A stretch of 64,000 nucleotides of DNA, taken from assembly GCA_026182355.1 (NCBI GenBank), contig JAPFBL010001617.1, positions 4,127,001-4,191,000 of the forward strand, read 5' to 3'. Every line of letters begins with the position of its first letter. The first letter of the stretch is position 1. The position numbers and the translations under genes were made by a program. This document shows positions 37,260 through 49,379 of the stretch, piece after piece. The notes beneath the pieces were generated by a model, which ran no database searches, had not been told where the DNA came from, and worked only from the letters and a program-made list of their open reading frames with translations. The DNA is from Hermatobates lingyangjiaoensis. Taxonomy: Eukaryota; Arthropoda; Insecta; Hemiptera; Hermatobatidae.

Positions 37260-37395
37260 CCTTGCTTGTTCAGTGTTTACTTTACTATAAGTATATATAT
37301 TATCAAACTTTTTGATTATTTAATGTCCTATTCAGACATTATATAAATTCCTAAATAGGAGATGTTTATTCGTCTTTCATTCCTGGCGGCCGATT
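37260..37395 (-). repeat. R1 end fragment
   Basis: TTTACTTTACTATAAGTATA, then AGACATTATATAAATTCCTA and GTCTTTCATTCCTGG, as in other R1 copies; the remainder follows at 37935-38215. Confidence 0.45.
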
Positions 37396-37397
37396 CA

Positions 37398-37730
37398 ATC
37401 AGGGACCTTGTCTATGAGGAGGTTGTTCGCTCGACTATGACTTATGGATGCTCCGTCTGGTTTAGAGCTGCACCAGCGAACAAGACTTGTATCCAGATTG
37501 TTCAAATAAGTGTGCCCACCTTATAGCCAGGGCTCCTTGGTGGATATTCACCATGGTTTGAAAATGGAATCCATTGATAGTTACATCACCCGACTTACTA
37601 CCAATGAAGAAATAAACTACTTACTCATCCAAACCTTCTTGTACAAGCTCTCAATCCTGCCACCAACCTTCCTCAATCTGACTGAACAATTACTTCATCC
37701 ATTGACTATTTTTTCAATTCAAGACTAAAA
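37398..37730 (+). pseudogene. Non-LTR retrotransposon (Jockey-like) ORF2 C-terminal remnant
   Basis: The + strand reads LVYEEVVRSTMTYGCSVWFR, the segment just after the RT domain in Jockey-type retroposons (Ile/Thr-Tyr-Gly-x-x-x-Trp). A one-base loss near 37505 shifts the frame, after which CAHLIARAPWWIFTMV and a stop follow. This fits the NKxLRxIxxAPWW block of the family. The frame shifts again to MESIDSYITRLTTNEEINYL. It splits an R1 copy (37260-37395 and 37935-38215), so it was probably inserted into R1 and decayed. Only the last 110 or so residues of ORF2 are present. Confidence 0.65.
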
Positions 37731-37934
37731 ATAGTTTGCTTTACGGAAAACTATAACCAACAGGACCACATGACTGCGAATATGACATCATTAATATATA
37801 AACGAACTTAAAATCCGACATGAATTACTGACCAAGTTATAGTAGCACAGTAATCAAGCAGTAGAAGGCCTCTGGTCTGGAACTTCAAATTACCACGTCC
37901 ACTATAGTGCGCAGATATATTCGTCGGCCGTTGG

Positions 37935-38215
37935 ATTCCTGGCGGTAGTACAAAAAATGATTGAACCAATTATCAATATAAAAGCTTATTTTGGTATATC
38001 ACACAACTGAAAAATACAGTATCATTGGTATTATCACAGCAGTAATAACACTTTTTGTAAAGACAAAGAAAAAAAACGTGTTACGAAACAATCTTTTATA
38101 GGAGAACATGGCTTTTGTTCCCATGGCCAGTGGATCTCATTCATCACCATCTGAAACATTTAATGTAATAGCCAATGGAACTGCTCCATTTAATGCTGTT
38201 TATCTGACCACCTTT
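37935..38215 (-). repeat. R1 repeat fragment
   Basis: Contains TTCCTGGCGGTAGTACAAAA, ATTGGTATTATCACAGCAGT and AAAAAACGTGTTACGAAACA, shared with 9895-10075. Confidence 0.5.
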
Positions 38216-38254
38216 TACATTGAAGAATTAAGCCAAAGTTTTCGTTTGGAGACT

Positions 38255-38620
38255 TCTAATTAAAACTGACATTAAAACTATTTCCCCTTAACACCGTGGT
38301 GCGATAATTTTATAGACAATGACATTATCATAAAGCTCCTCAGGTATTAGTCTCGTTCCATTACATAAGCGGGGTGGATCAATGTTTCTGATACATACAC
38401 ACGACAGGAACTTCCTTTTTGAGTTCTGGCTTATCTTGGAGCAATCCAGACAACTCTAGTGAGTCAAGAAATTCTTGAGTGTAATATGTGGGTTCTGTTC
38501 CTACACAAACATGCACGAGTTATATGACAGAAATTGTTTAATTTCTCCCAGAAATTATTCAATGGACCTATGATTAAGTTCACTGTGTGTTTCGTTAAGT
38601 GGAACATATATAGCATTTTC
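38255..38620 (-). pseudogene. Helitron helicase fragment
   Basis: The minus strand is about 90% alike by eye to the Helitron helicase stretch at 14455-14770 and 45380-45660. It includes the words AAAGCTCCTCAGGTATTAGT, TTCCATTACATAAGCGGGGT and GTCAAGAAATTCTTGAGTGT, all present in those copies. The frame encodes [17 protein letters not shown] wording but is broken, and it stops before the helicase motif VI region, so no Helitron terminus is attached. Confidence 0.65.
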
Positions 38621-39425
38621 TGTGAACAATATTTGTTGGTTGGTGAATGAAGAGTAAATGTATTCAATACTCTAATCAACATTATATGCATGCAAAACAT
38701 GTCTTCGGGCAGTAATACTCTCTTTATTTTCATTCTTTTCAACTCTGTCTTCACCAATGTTTATCAGAAATTTAGAGTATTCCTCATCTTCTTCTTGAAC
38801 TGTCATATTGCTAGTTAAATGGAATTTAGTAAATTAGTGCCACAGTAAGACTGATACAACCAGTATAGATATCAGCATCAGTTCCTCTCTTGACAACTGG
38901 AAGAAGTTGTCAATTCCTTAGAGGCTATAGCCAATGCATTTAGTCCTTCATTTAAAGAGAATTAGTTTTATTTAGAACTTTCCTGTACTTTCCGATGCAT
39001 CGGGAGCCCTACTCTATCATTTTTATTGAAATAGATATATCAAAAAAAGAAAATATAGACCTTATGACAAACTGTTTTTTGATTACGTAGATAATTTTGT
39101 GCTGTTAATATTTTACTTATATTATTTGATAATTTCTAAAACTTCTGTTAACTATAATAATTATTATTCCTTGATATATTAAATATTTTTTTCATATTCT
39201 AGTCGATTATTCATTAAATTTTCTATTTCTAAATTTATTATAATTTAGTTCGAAAACTATTATTTAATCTTTTGACGTCATTTATATCACGTTTTGGAAG
39301 CTCATTGTACAAAAGTCCTTCTGACGCAATAATTTGCGCGCTAGATCTCCAATATGATGGTTGTGGGTTAAATGCCTACCATATGTCTAAAATTTAATCA
39401 ATTTAGAGCGTGTGCAAATATTTAA
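38620..39425. other. AT-rich sequence, no gene recognised
   Basis: Nothing coding supported. Confidence 0.35.
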
Positions 39426-39429
39426 ACGC

Positions 39430-39860
39430 GAACATCGGAGTTTTATAAGAGTACAGATAGATATATTTTATTCAGCGTATTCAGTTAGAAAATTCCCACT
39501 CAATGTAAACAATGTAAATAAATGTAAACAATTCTGACAGGTGTAGTAGGTGATCCATTAGTTCAGGCTGAATATTCAGTTATTATAGTTTTATTTCACT
39601 TTGCGGTAATACAGCCCTGTGTATATAAGTATAGTATTAATATACTATCAGATTCCATCATAAGTAACAATTTTACATTTTTACGCAAAACTACCTTTTT
39701 CTCTTTTATCGAACAATGTGAAACTTTTTTTCAGTTAATACTTATATCAGTTCCATATTAGCTAAAGAAACTACCTAGAATCAGCAGTTCAGGAGAAAAA
39801 ATGGTGTCTAAAACTGGCAATGAAAATGGCTTCAATTGAACAGACTGCCCGAAAACTATG
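39430..39860 (-). repeat. R1 repeat fragment
   Basis: Contains GTAAACAATGTAAATAAATG, GTAGTAGGTGATCCATTAGT and GAATATTCAGTTATTATAG, in the order of 10490-10575. Confidence 0.45.
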
Positions 39861-40649
39861 CAGCTAATTTACATTTTAATGGTTATTCTTTTGGAATAAT
39901 GTCTATTTGGTTCATCGAATAGTGTGTTTTGTATCATGCTTACAAACTTTAGATAACACAAATATCATCAATATAATCTTGAAAAATTGACTGAGGAGAC
40001 GACAAATGATGTTAGCCTTTCAAAATCTGGAATTCGAATTTCTTCATGATTACTATATTTTCTTTTAGTAAAGTAAAAGTGCTCAATATTATTCATGTTG
40101 TACAGATATGTATACTGAGAGCAATGCGGTGAGTGGCCACTAACGTGGAGATGACATCCTGTCACTCCTTTGAAGGTGGCTGCCATAGTCATGAACATGC
40201 ATGGAGGAAACTGAGAACTCCCCTTAGGAAATATGTTAAGTTTGCAAGTTTTATTTCCAACGTATTTTGGGATTTTAATTTTAACTGGTTTAGAAACATC
40301 TACATCTCTTATCGAAAGTCACAGACTATTAAAAATGTATCACCAATATATTTATTTTTACCAAAGTTTATTTTGTGCTACCTCAAACAAGAGATAGCTA
40401 TACGGAAGAATTCACCAATCATAACTTGAGTGGAAAAAAATAAGACGTGGAGTCTCATTGAGATATGGGTGGTGAGGGCCTTTAGAAAAGGTTTTGTGAG
40501 GCCGGTGGTATCTTGAAATTTTAAGTGGACAACACCAATACATGAGGAGCATAAGTAAATATATTATTTTGTGCATGCTGAAAGCGTTACGTATTTAACA
40601 GTAGTAAATACGTACGCTTTATTTTACGTATATAAAGCCACAGTACACT

Positions 40650-40968
40650 ACAATGTATGTTAGGTTAGGTTACAGTAGCAGTTCCACAAGGTAATACACA
40701 TGGCCCATTGTGATACGACACAAAGAAGATTGATTCTGTAATTGGGAGTCCTAAATTTTTCCTAATTCAAGTATATTTAAAGTAGGGATCTTTAATGAGT
40801 ACCTGATATAGTACAGGCTCGGGTCCGACGCTTATTGATCTCTCCGAGGGACGACGTGCTCGGATTTATTCACCTCCCGCATAGATAAACCTAGAAGTAG
40901 AGGGGTATTGAACCCCGGACCTACCAGTCCAAAGGCGAGAACATTGCTACTGGGCTAACCTGGCCCTC
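40650..40968 (-). repeat. tRNA-derived SINE, minus strand
   Basis: Read on the minus strand it starts GAGGGCCAGGTTAGCCCAGT, has a GGGTTCAATACCCC B-box-like block, the body TCGTCCCTCGGAGAG and AGCGTCGGACCCGAGCC, then a tail ending in TAACCTAACCTAAC near 40665. The same tail is seen in the copy at 49987-50310. Confidence 0.8.
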
Positions 40969-40984
40969 CACTACAGTGGATGGT

Positions 40985-43330
40985 CTACAGTACCACCTGT
41001 CGTGTGGGTCCTGATGCTCACAGTTCTGGCTTGTTTATAAGTCTTAGTAATATAACCTGCTAGTTTTATCAAACAGTTCCTGAAATCATTTCCAAGTTTT
41101 TATTGGAAAGAAATAACTAAAAAAAAGTAAGGAAAATCATAATCTAAAGAATTGTACTTTATTTTTCTTATAAATATAGGTTTGTATATTTTACATATAT
41201 AAATACAAATACTAAATATGCAGTGATGAGAGTACTCGTATTGCAAGGCTCTTCACAATAACCATGTAACATTTTCAAGTAACAGCTAAGTTGATATTTC
41301 TGCTAGAAGTTATTTCAGTCTTCATTGAAATTTGAAATTGATTGCCCGGAAAGGATATATAATTTTCTTTAATGATTTTATTGAAGAAAATAAAAAAAAT
41401 ACTTCTTAGTAATGAGCAGTTACGAACAGGCAGGAATTAATGATTGAGAAAAATATATGAGTTCAGAAGGTTATCTGACTTTGTCAGCATTGTGCAGTGG
41501 AATACTCCAATCTGGCGTCAACAACACGCCCTACTCATTTGTTAGTTACTGTTCTGTTTGTGCTGGTAAAATGTGGCCTTTTCTTATGTGTAATGTGCTG
41601 GGTTTAAATGGTGTATACGTAAGTAGTGTATCTTTTGATATTTTAATCAATTCATTGAGAGTCATTCGTCTTGAACATCCTCAAATAAGAAATATTTATT
41701 TATAAGGAACTTTCTATTTAAGGTATGTAATTCATTGAGTGTATCATTATAAAAGACATGTCTTGTGCCGAAGCTTTATGTTGTAATATAAGTTGATTAT
41801 TCTTTTCAAAATCATTAAATACTATTATAGCAAATATGTGCTATCGTTTCTTTATACAATTGAACATTTTATAATTTGTTCGAAATTGTTAAATTTCCCT
41901 TCGAAGTTGTTTCGGATTGGTTGATATCTGAGGCTGCTATGGTAATAATTGTGTCTTTATGCTCTCTGCTGTGCTTGAAAGTGTGTACCAATTCTCTAGA
42001 TGTGCATTCTCACAACTCAAGTTTCACTGTCTGATTGTAGTAGATGCACAGAAGCTGAACAATACCCTCACCCTCCAGTTGGGACCTTTCTTTAAACAGT
42101 TGATCAACTTCTTTAGTGGATGAACAAGTTGGTCCAGTCTCAAATTTAGCAGATTGTTTCAGAATGACAGACCAGTTCAATAAATTATTATTATTATAAT
42201 TGGTTCTAGATATTATAATATCAATCAATATTGGATTTATTATCTTTGAATGTGATAATTAGTTTACTTATTGTAAAGTGTTTTTTTTCTCCTTACTAGG
42301 AGTTCGTTTATAAAAATGTCGAACGATACATAAATTTGTTGTTTTCATTTGTTAATGGATTCTCTTCTTTTGACTTGGTCTAGTTTAGTATTTGAATAGG
42401 TTTGGCCACTAGAGTCAGCTGCATGACCTGTTCTCGAAAAGCCATTGTCTTCCTATCAGCTTTCTCACGATTGACGAAAACAATGATCGTCATCAGTAAC
42501 CGTGGCTGAATGACCTTCGACAGGCAACGACGCTCTCTCATTATCTCTCTTCAATTATAATCTCCTCTACTAACGCTTGCTTACAATATTTTTTATTGAG
42601 TACACGTTATTAGTAATATGTTGTTGCCAGTATGGCGTGCGGTTAACTCTCAATCTTCTATTATGATATACCATTTACCTTCTTTAACAATTAAGAAAAG
42701 ATAAACTACTAATTTACTTAATACTTAAAATCATTGCAGGTATTCTAAACCTGTCAGATAATCATGAGAAATTAGTATGGAACGCAGTGTGAATGCCATT
42801 GAAAAATACAATAATCAAGTGAGACATTTATAATAGCAACTCTTCGTTAATCCTACTAAACTCTTTTTTCTTCTTTTTTGCTATGTAATATCATTGATAT
42901 GGTTTTATCGTCTAACTTGAAAGCATCAAAAGGATTAGTGGATGAGGATATCCTTAATTAAACATGTTAAACATTTTTCAAACTTGAGTTTTGCTTAATT
43001 AACTTAAGTTGAATTAATTAGCTTTATTTACTAAGTTTCTGCTTTAATAGTTTTTTTTAGTTTTGAATTTTTAAATTTAATCATCAATCAGAAACATTGG
43101 ATATAGAAAATAATGTCGCAAAAGATTTATTTTGATATTCGATAAGCAACATTAACTGAAATGCTTGAATGCGTGAACTATATACATAAATTCGGGTAAT
43201 AATTAATAAATAATTATTAATTTATTACTCTGTTATACGAGTATAAAATTATTTATTATTTTGATACGCAGTACGTTAAAGTAACTTTTTCAAGTTTAAT
43301 TATTAAAAAAAAAGGATTACTTTTCACAAA
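40985..43330. other. AT-rich sequence, no gene recognised
   Basis: Short open frames at 41457-41705 (+) and 42010-42228 (-) lack family signatures and a coding context. They could be unannotated exons but nothing supports this. Confidence 0.35.
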
Positions 43331-43336
43331 AAAAAT

Positions 43337-43640
43337 TATCTATGTAAATAAAAGAAAGGTTTTGTCTGAACATTGCTTAAAACTGACTCATTACAAGTTA
43401 TCTTTACGTTTCATACATTAGAGAAACCGAATCCACCATTAGAAAAATGTCGGTCTGTTTGTCCGCAAAATTTTGTCACAAGTAAACTCAGCCACCATAA
43501 GGTATAGCGAGTTGAAACTTAACAGAATATTTGTGTATGTCAGGCTTAAATTTTCAGATTTGAATGGAATAGAAATCCAACGTAGAAGCGAAGATATTTA
43601 CCTTTAAGTTGTGTTTGGTGTGCTTGGTTGTCTTAAACAA
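43337..43640 (+). mobile_element. Helitron 5'-end fragment
   Basis: TATCTATGTAAATAAAAGAA, CTGACTCATTACAAGTTATC and GAGAAACCGAATCCACC match the 5' parts of the Helitron copies at 22500 and 43703. The rest is missing. Confidence 0.65.
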
Positions 43641-43784
43641 CATTTCTTAATTTATTTATATAAAAAAAAATTCTATTTTCTCCTTATTCCTATATACAGC
43701 TATCTATATAAATAAAAGAAAAGTTTTATCTGTGCATTGCTTAGAACTGACTCATTTCAAGTTATCTTTACGTTTCATACATTA

Positions 43785-44554
43785 CTGGACAGGCTTCCTA
43801 CACTGCTTACAGTTTAAGGACTACCCTAGTGCTCTTGAGAACTTGGCCATCCCCCTCCGAAGAGGGCAATCAATGCCCGTTATCCCGAGACCAGGGCTTG
43901 CTACTAGTAGTTCATCGAAGCCCATGAGGGCGTCATTGTGAGGAGTCTTAGTACCTCATGTGAAACGACTCATGGTGAGAGATTACAAATCACTCGTTGG
44001 CTAAACGCCACCTGTATGGCCTAGTTATGATACCCTCTAAGGTCTCTCGTTGGCAAACTGCCACCTGTACTGAACGTAAAAGGGTTCGATGGGGTGGTAT
44101 CTAATTGCCCTCACTCTGAGAGCCCGTCAGGAGCCCGAACTTCTACCAGACAAGTACCAGTTGTCCAGCCCAAATAGCTGAGTTCAAGCCCGTTCCCACT
44201 GGTAAGTGTTTGGGGTCTCTAGCTCCCCTGAATGCTTAGCAGGCATCCTCCTGAGAAGTTACTGCTTGTTACACAGCGACGACAAGGGTCTATCCAACTT
44301 GGGTGAGAACCAATAGACACTACGAGTTCAACCTCAGTTGGCGGGATGGAAAGAGAACCATGTGCTCCCGCCACCCGTACCACCGACTTATTTTAAGAGT
44401 TTCGGATCAAACTCCGGACCGAAGGTCCTGCTAAACCTGCTCAGCTACAGGTAAGGTCAGTGGCCTTTTTTCCTCTGGTTCAAAGAACCTGTAGACATAT
44501 AGAAGTCAATGCAGCCTGTGGATATAACTGCATGGCCTCACTTGGAGCGATACA
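43785..44554. mobile_element. GC-rich 770-bp insertion with 12-bp target duplication, unidentified
   Basis: The direct repeat TTTCATACATTA at 43773-43784 and 44555-44566 brackets it exactly, and the Helitron sequence is continuous if it is removed. It is much richer in GC than its surroundings. An internal repeat occurs (CTCGTTGGCTAAACGCCACC and CTCGTTGGCAAACTGCCACC, 43992 and 44046). No open frame of note, no poly(A) tail and no inverted ends. A 12-bp duplication suggests a retroposon integrated by target-primed reverse transcription; a SINE or a LINE fragment would fit. Confidence 0.75.
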
Positions 44555-44829
44555 TTTCATACATTAGAGAAACCAAATCTACTCTTAGAAAAATTTCTGT
44601 TTGTCGGTTTGTCCGCAAAATTTTGTCACTAGTAAACTCAGCCACCATAATCAAGCCGAAGAAAGAACTTATAAGTCAGTAAACAGAGTGATTAGTGATG
44701 ATGTAGCAGATCATTCATTATCCAACTGAATTTCTTGACTCCGTGACTGCTCCTGGACTGTCTGCTCAAGATTAAAAACTTAAAGTAGGAGCACCAATGA
44801 TGATGTTATTTAGTAGCAGTAACAAATTT

Positions 44830-45075
44830 CATGTTATGAAACTTGAGTGACCCAAAAATGTGCAACAGGACACGACTCTGAGTTCGTACTCTGCACAGAT
44901 ACGCCATAGAGACGGACATCATGACTGGGTGTGGTACTGAGAGGGAGTCTGTGTGTATACCACGCTTACCATTTATTCCGAGCCACTATCCGTTTCCATT
45001 CAAACGATTGTAATGTTCCATCAGTGTCTGTTTTGCAATGACGGTAACTAAGTCTCAAGGGGAATCAATAATATA
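44830..45075 (+). pseudogene. Helitron helicase C-terminal remnant
   Basis: It parallels 23215-23460: the reading VCIPRLPFIPSHYPFPFKRL, then after a stop FAMTVTKSQGES. It is the same helicase end with frameshifts and an internal stop. It lies inside the Helitron at 43703-45337 and cannot be functional. Confidence 0.65.
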
Positions 45076-45344
45076 TCGCAGCAAGTGAGGGAGACCAACT
45101 TTTTCTCACATGGTCAACTGTAGTTTGCTTACTCAAGAATTAGTGTTTCCAGTTCTTTGTTCTTCCATGAACCTGAAGGTCAGACAGCTAATGTGGGGTA
45201 TACAGCGGTATTTGCTTAACACTGAACTAATAATGATATTTTCTACTATTCGATAATTTCTAATGATATTTTGGAATACCATGTATCATCTCCGAATTTT
45301 TGAAAAAGTACCCGTCAAAGACGGTCACGTTTGCTGGTTCTATA

Positions 45345-46048
45345 TAAGTTGCATTTAACGAGACACAAAGTGAAATTAATTATAGTTCCAGGAGAACTAA
45401 ATTTAATTCCAGGAGAAATTAAACAATATATGTCAGAAAACTCGTGCGTATTTGTGTAGGAACAGAACCCACATATTACCCTCAAGAATTTCTTGACTCA
45501 CTAGAGTTGTCTGGATTGCTCCAAGATAAGCCAGAACTCAAAAAGGAAGTTCCTGTCATGTGTATCAGAAACATTGATCCACCGCGCTATGTAATGGAAC
45601 GAGACTAATACCTGAGGAGCTTTATGATAATGTGATTGTTTATAAATATATCACAACACGGTGTGAAGGAGAAATAGTTCTAATTCCAAAATTGAAAATT
45701 GTTTTATCTGAAGATAAAACAATTCAATTGACAATTCAGTTATCATTTGCCATGACTATTCATAAGTCTCAAGGAGAGACTCTACAGAAAGTTTTAGTTC
45801 ATTTATATAAAACAGCATTTCAACGTGGTGAATTACATGTCGCTCTCAGTAGTATCAAGCAGAAAGAAAACATTAAAGTTAAATTCAAATTGTACAAAAT
45901 GTGTAAATAAAAATAACTGTCTTAAAAATATGTGACATTATCCTCTTTATTAGAAATGAATTAATTTAGAGTTTATCTGCATTTATGTGAACATGATTGC
46001 ATTAAAAAGGAGGGTGTTGGATGACCTAAGGGGTCACAGGTAGTCTAG
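45345..46048 (+). mobile_element. Helitron 3' portion (CTAG-ending family)
   Basis: It directly follows the preceding Helitron. It ends with a TGACC-TAAGG-GGTCA hairpin (46022-46036), a short tail and CTAG at 46045-46048 followed by T. The same terminus is found inverted at 14097. It carries a helicase remnant. The 5' end is missing, which suggests the CTGG-ending Helitron inserted into this one or truncated it. Confidence 0.8.
45380..45910 (+). pseudogene. Helitron Rep/helicase C-terminal remnant
   Basis: The longest decoded stretch of this Helitron family. Frame 1 gives YPQEFLDSLELSGLLQDKPE and CIRNIDPPRYVMERD up to a stop near 45607. The second frame gives [20 protein letters not shown], then [20 protein letters not shown] and GELHVALSSIKQ, with the last open part at 45632-45910. 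These match the end of the Pif1-like helicase (IPR block, SQGET-like motif, and the V-A-x-S-R motif with Arg changed to Ser/Ile). One frameshift and the loss of the upstream part make it a pseudogene. Confidence 0.8.
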
Positions 46049-46054
46049 TATTTA

Positions 46055-46480
46055 TTAACTTTAAATTTTTGTTTAAAAAACATGAAATATTTTGGTTTTA
46101 TTCTTAAAATAATATTTTGATTCATATTTGCTGTGTTGTATAACAAAGAAATAACAAATGATTATGTATATGTCAATAAATGAAAATTCTTTACATTTAT
46201 TGATCTAAAAATATATATTATACTATAGTTACATAACATTCCATAATTATATTACAAAATTGTAACTTTGTATATCATACATATTTATTGGACTATTATC
46301 TAACTTCATTATGATAAAGTCAGATATTATGCTCATGATATGTTTGATTTAATAGTTTCAAATAGTATTGCTTTTACATTTCAAAATAACTGATTGAAAG
46401 CTCTTCAAAAACATTTAAAACATATTTTGAACTGTAATATATGTCACGAGCTATGCAATCATTCATTGTGTAGTATTTAA
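46055..46480. other. AT-rich sequence, no gene recognised
   Basis: Nothing supported. Confidence 0.4.
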
Positions 46481-46484
46481 TCAT

Positions 46485-46692
46485 GGTTAGAAAGGGAAGA
46501 AACATTAAGTCTCCACACAAAATATTTTATCAAATGTCGACTCATTTCGAACACTTAGGTTACATCTAGAATATTACAATCTTTTTTATTTTAAATGTAA
46601 CCTGACTATGAACAATAAATGTTCGAAATGCGTCGAAGTTCCATCATTTTTTTATGTGGATGCTTAGTGTTTCCCCTTTCTAATATATCTAT
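46485..46692. mobile_element. Small degraded foldback PLE unit, ACGCGU-type
   Basis: Arms AAAGGGAAGAAACA...TTCGAACACTTAGGTTACAT and the inverse ATGTAACCTGACTATGAACA...GTTTCCCCTTT. On the + strand 46608-46641 has CTGACTA, stem II GAACA...TGTTC, GAAA and ATGCGTC. The core has lost its G8 (CUGACUA) and the palindrome of stem III. The left arm lost the core as well. Confidence 0.55.
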
Positions 46693-46933
46693 TTGGCTTG
46701 ACTAAAAAAAATAATGCAGCAAGTAGGACAGGTAGGGATTAATCCAAGTTGACTTTCGTATTCGTATTTATGAGGGCTATATTATCTCTATCAATGGCCT
46801 GAAATTATTAATTTTTATTTCCTTATACTAATTTTATGTTGATGCCATGTAGAAAAAAAATTCTGATTTCTCAAAATGAACAACAATTTGCCAAAAAAAT
46901 ATACAGGTTCATCTTCCTGTAAGGAGCTTTTTT

Positions 46934-48593
46934 ACTTTACTATAAGTAAAGTATAGTGATCGTGAAATAATTCCATCTGAAGATTTTGACGGAATTACAT
47001 GTTTTGTAGTCCCCAAAGTCGTATGAAGTTTTTTCAAAGTTGTCTGTGGGTGGGTGTGAATCCAAAACCTTGTGTACACGCTACGGTCCAGAATTTTTGA
47101 TGGGTCAAATTAATTTTTTACACCAAATTAGGCCTCATAATGTAGATGAACTCTATTGTTTGGGAGGAATTATGCGTGATGGGAGTCATTTATTTGGCCA
47201 AAATGTGTTTTTAGACATTTTTTCTCCTTAACTCCTAACTCTAGAGTCTTGAAATTTCGGTTTTATCTTGCAAACTACTAAAGCAAAAACTGAAATCATT
47301 TTCAGATATTTAAAGGAACAGGAAATTTTTTTTTTTCAATCTGAAGGCTTCTGAGGACTATGCAAGACATTGAATTGTATTGTGTTGGACAGATCAGAAT
47401 TATATTATACCTAAAAATAGAGCATTCTGTGGGGAATGATGTGAGGTATTTTTGTCAAAATTGCGTTATACCAAAAGGGCGTTATAGTACATTTCCTGTT
47501 TTCAGAAAATATTTTTTGACGCTAAACGGCTCAATAGAGAACAACGAAATTTTACAAAAAAATTGAACAGAAAATTAACAACTGATAAAAAAATATCGTA
47601 AAATTTAAATTACTGCAAAGGGCAATAAAACTATAAAAACCGAATTTCATTCTAATTCATCCTAAGTATAACGGATCACCTGTTATACTTGTCGGATTTA
47701 TTTAGGTTTATTTACATTCTTTACATTGACTTAGACATTTTTTTGACTGAATCCACTGAAATAAAATTGGTGTTTGAGGTTTAATGATAACATTTGAGAT
47801 GTTTTAATGACTTAATGTGAGATGAAAGAAGAATGAAATTTCCACATGTAACATGTAAAAAATCCACATCAATCGTACATATAATTTCTATGCTTTCCAT
47901 GGTATGATGGATTTGTCTAACAAAAAGATCTAATCAATCTATATGTTGCACCCTTGAACAAAACATAATATTTGATGTAGATTTTCTTGTATTTATGAAT
48001 AATTTTATCTTTGGGTAATATTGAAGTCTGAGGATTGGACTCCTTCGTTTTATTTATAAAACGGATACTAATTTTAAGCTGATTCTTCGGTAATTCGGCG
48101 ACACTGAAATTTATTCGTATATGTTTTTTCAAAAAAGAAATATTTTGAAGTGTTAAGGGGAAAACTAGGGCTTCAATCGTGAATGTAAAAGGAGGTCAGT
48201 TAAATGACATCAAACTTAACAGACCTAAAATTGGCCATAAAATGTTGAGATGGCCATGCATGAAACTAATCCACTAGCTATGAGAACAACAGCTATTTTC
48301 TTCTCTAAGAGATTATTTTATAACAAGTTTTCTTTTTCTTTGGGTTTACAAAAGTGTTAGTATTGTTGTAATACCAAAGATATTATACGCATTAGTTGTG
48401 TGAGATACAAAAATAAGCGTTTATAGTTATAACTGGTTCAATCACTATATGTACGGTCTCCAGGAATGAAATACTGATAAACATATGGCATATAGACATT
48501 TATATTATGTCTAAATGGGACATTATATACCCAAGAAATTTGATATTATATTCACTTATAGTAAAGTTGAGTGTAGGCCACTCGAGATTTTTT
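46934..48593 (+). repeat. R1 repeat, near full-length copy (1.66 kb)
   Basis: It runs from ACTTTACTATAAGTAAAGTA to the block CACTTATAGTAAAGTTGAGT, GTAGGCCACTCGAGATTTTTT. Both ends contain the near-palindrome TTTACTATAAGTAAA or its inverse. No protein-coding frame spans it, though several 60-70 codon frames exist. The class is unknown; it is abundant in this window (at least ten fragments). Confidence 0.65.
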
Positions 48594-48602
48594 GTATTTA
48601 AT

Positions 48603-49020
48603 ATGTAATGAAATTCAATTTCATTATCCGTCAAACGGTGTGGTCGATATCGTGTTAACAGTCTTTCAGATACAATCGTTAATCATATTTATGCAAAACT
48701 GACCTTTTTGTATTATCGGAAAGATGTGAAATTTGTTTACCGTTATTGAAAATATCAGTTTAGTATTAACTGTAAAATTACAACTGCATACATTTCAGTT
48801 AAAGAGAAAAAAATATTATCAAAAACACACTTCCATATAGTAATACTTTATAAATATCCAGCCAGCCATCTCGAGGATGATATCATACATAATAAATTCA
48901 TGAGATCACACTGTCAAATAGACAGCATACCAAAGTAGCACCCATATACCATTCAATACTTATCATAATTGTAACTGTGTATATCATATGTATCTATAAT
49001 TCTACAATTATTTAACCAAC
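48603..49020 (-). repeat. R1 repeat fragment
   Basis: Contains TTATCCGTCAAACGGTGTGG and GCAAAACTGACCTTTTTGTA, as in 54785-54870 and 15350-15400. Confidence 0.4.
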
Positions 49021-49379
49021 ACACAACGGTATCACCTTAAATGGCTGAAATATATATGTCTTCATCCTATTCACCATAATTTTTTAAAATATATTGTAAT
49101 CTAATGAATATATTTTGCACCATTGTGCAAAAATATTAAGCTTAATATTAATGCTTAATATATATATTAAGAAACATTGTGTGATGTTTCTTATTGAGCG
49201 CAAATAAATACCAAATTAAAACAGGTAGAGATTATTAGAAGTTTATTTTTATCATTTCAGACTCTATTCATTCTTCCAATACTTTAAAATCACTGATTTT
49301 TTTTGTCATATCTTATTTATTTAAGGTAGATGCAACCTGCCAAATTGTCGGGTCTGATAATACGTTTACTTTGGAAAGC

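Larger units (their letters stand above)
43703..45337 (+). mobile_element. Helitron copy (CTGG-ending), interrupted
   Basis: The element starts with TCTATATAAATAAAAG after an A, and ends with hairpin CCGTC-AAA-GACGG (45312-45324), a short tail and CTGG at 45334-45337, followed by T. This is the expected Helitron layout (5' TC, 3' hairpin and CTRR, A/T insertion site). A 770-bp insertion at 43785-44554 interrupts it. Broken helicase wording lies at about 44840-45070. Confidence 0.85.

Noticed and set aside
39968..40198. Minus-strand frame with a His/Cys-rich GCHLHVSGHSPHCSQ stretch resembling the tail of a non-LTR protein
   Set aside because: The match is only a few residues, with no flanking RT wording.
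40655..40680. TTAGG telomere-like repeats (GTTAGGTTAGGTTAC)
   Set aside because: Only two units, and they form the 3' tail of the SINE at 40650-40968, so they are not telomeric sequence.
41457..41705. An 82-codon frame as a possible small gene or exon
   Set aside because: No family signature, no convincing splice context and ordinary AT-rich surroundings.
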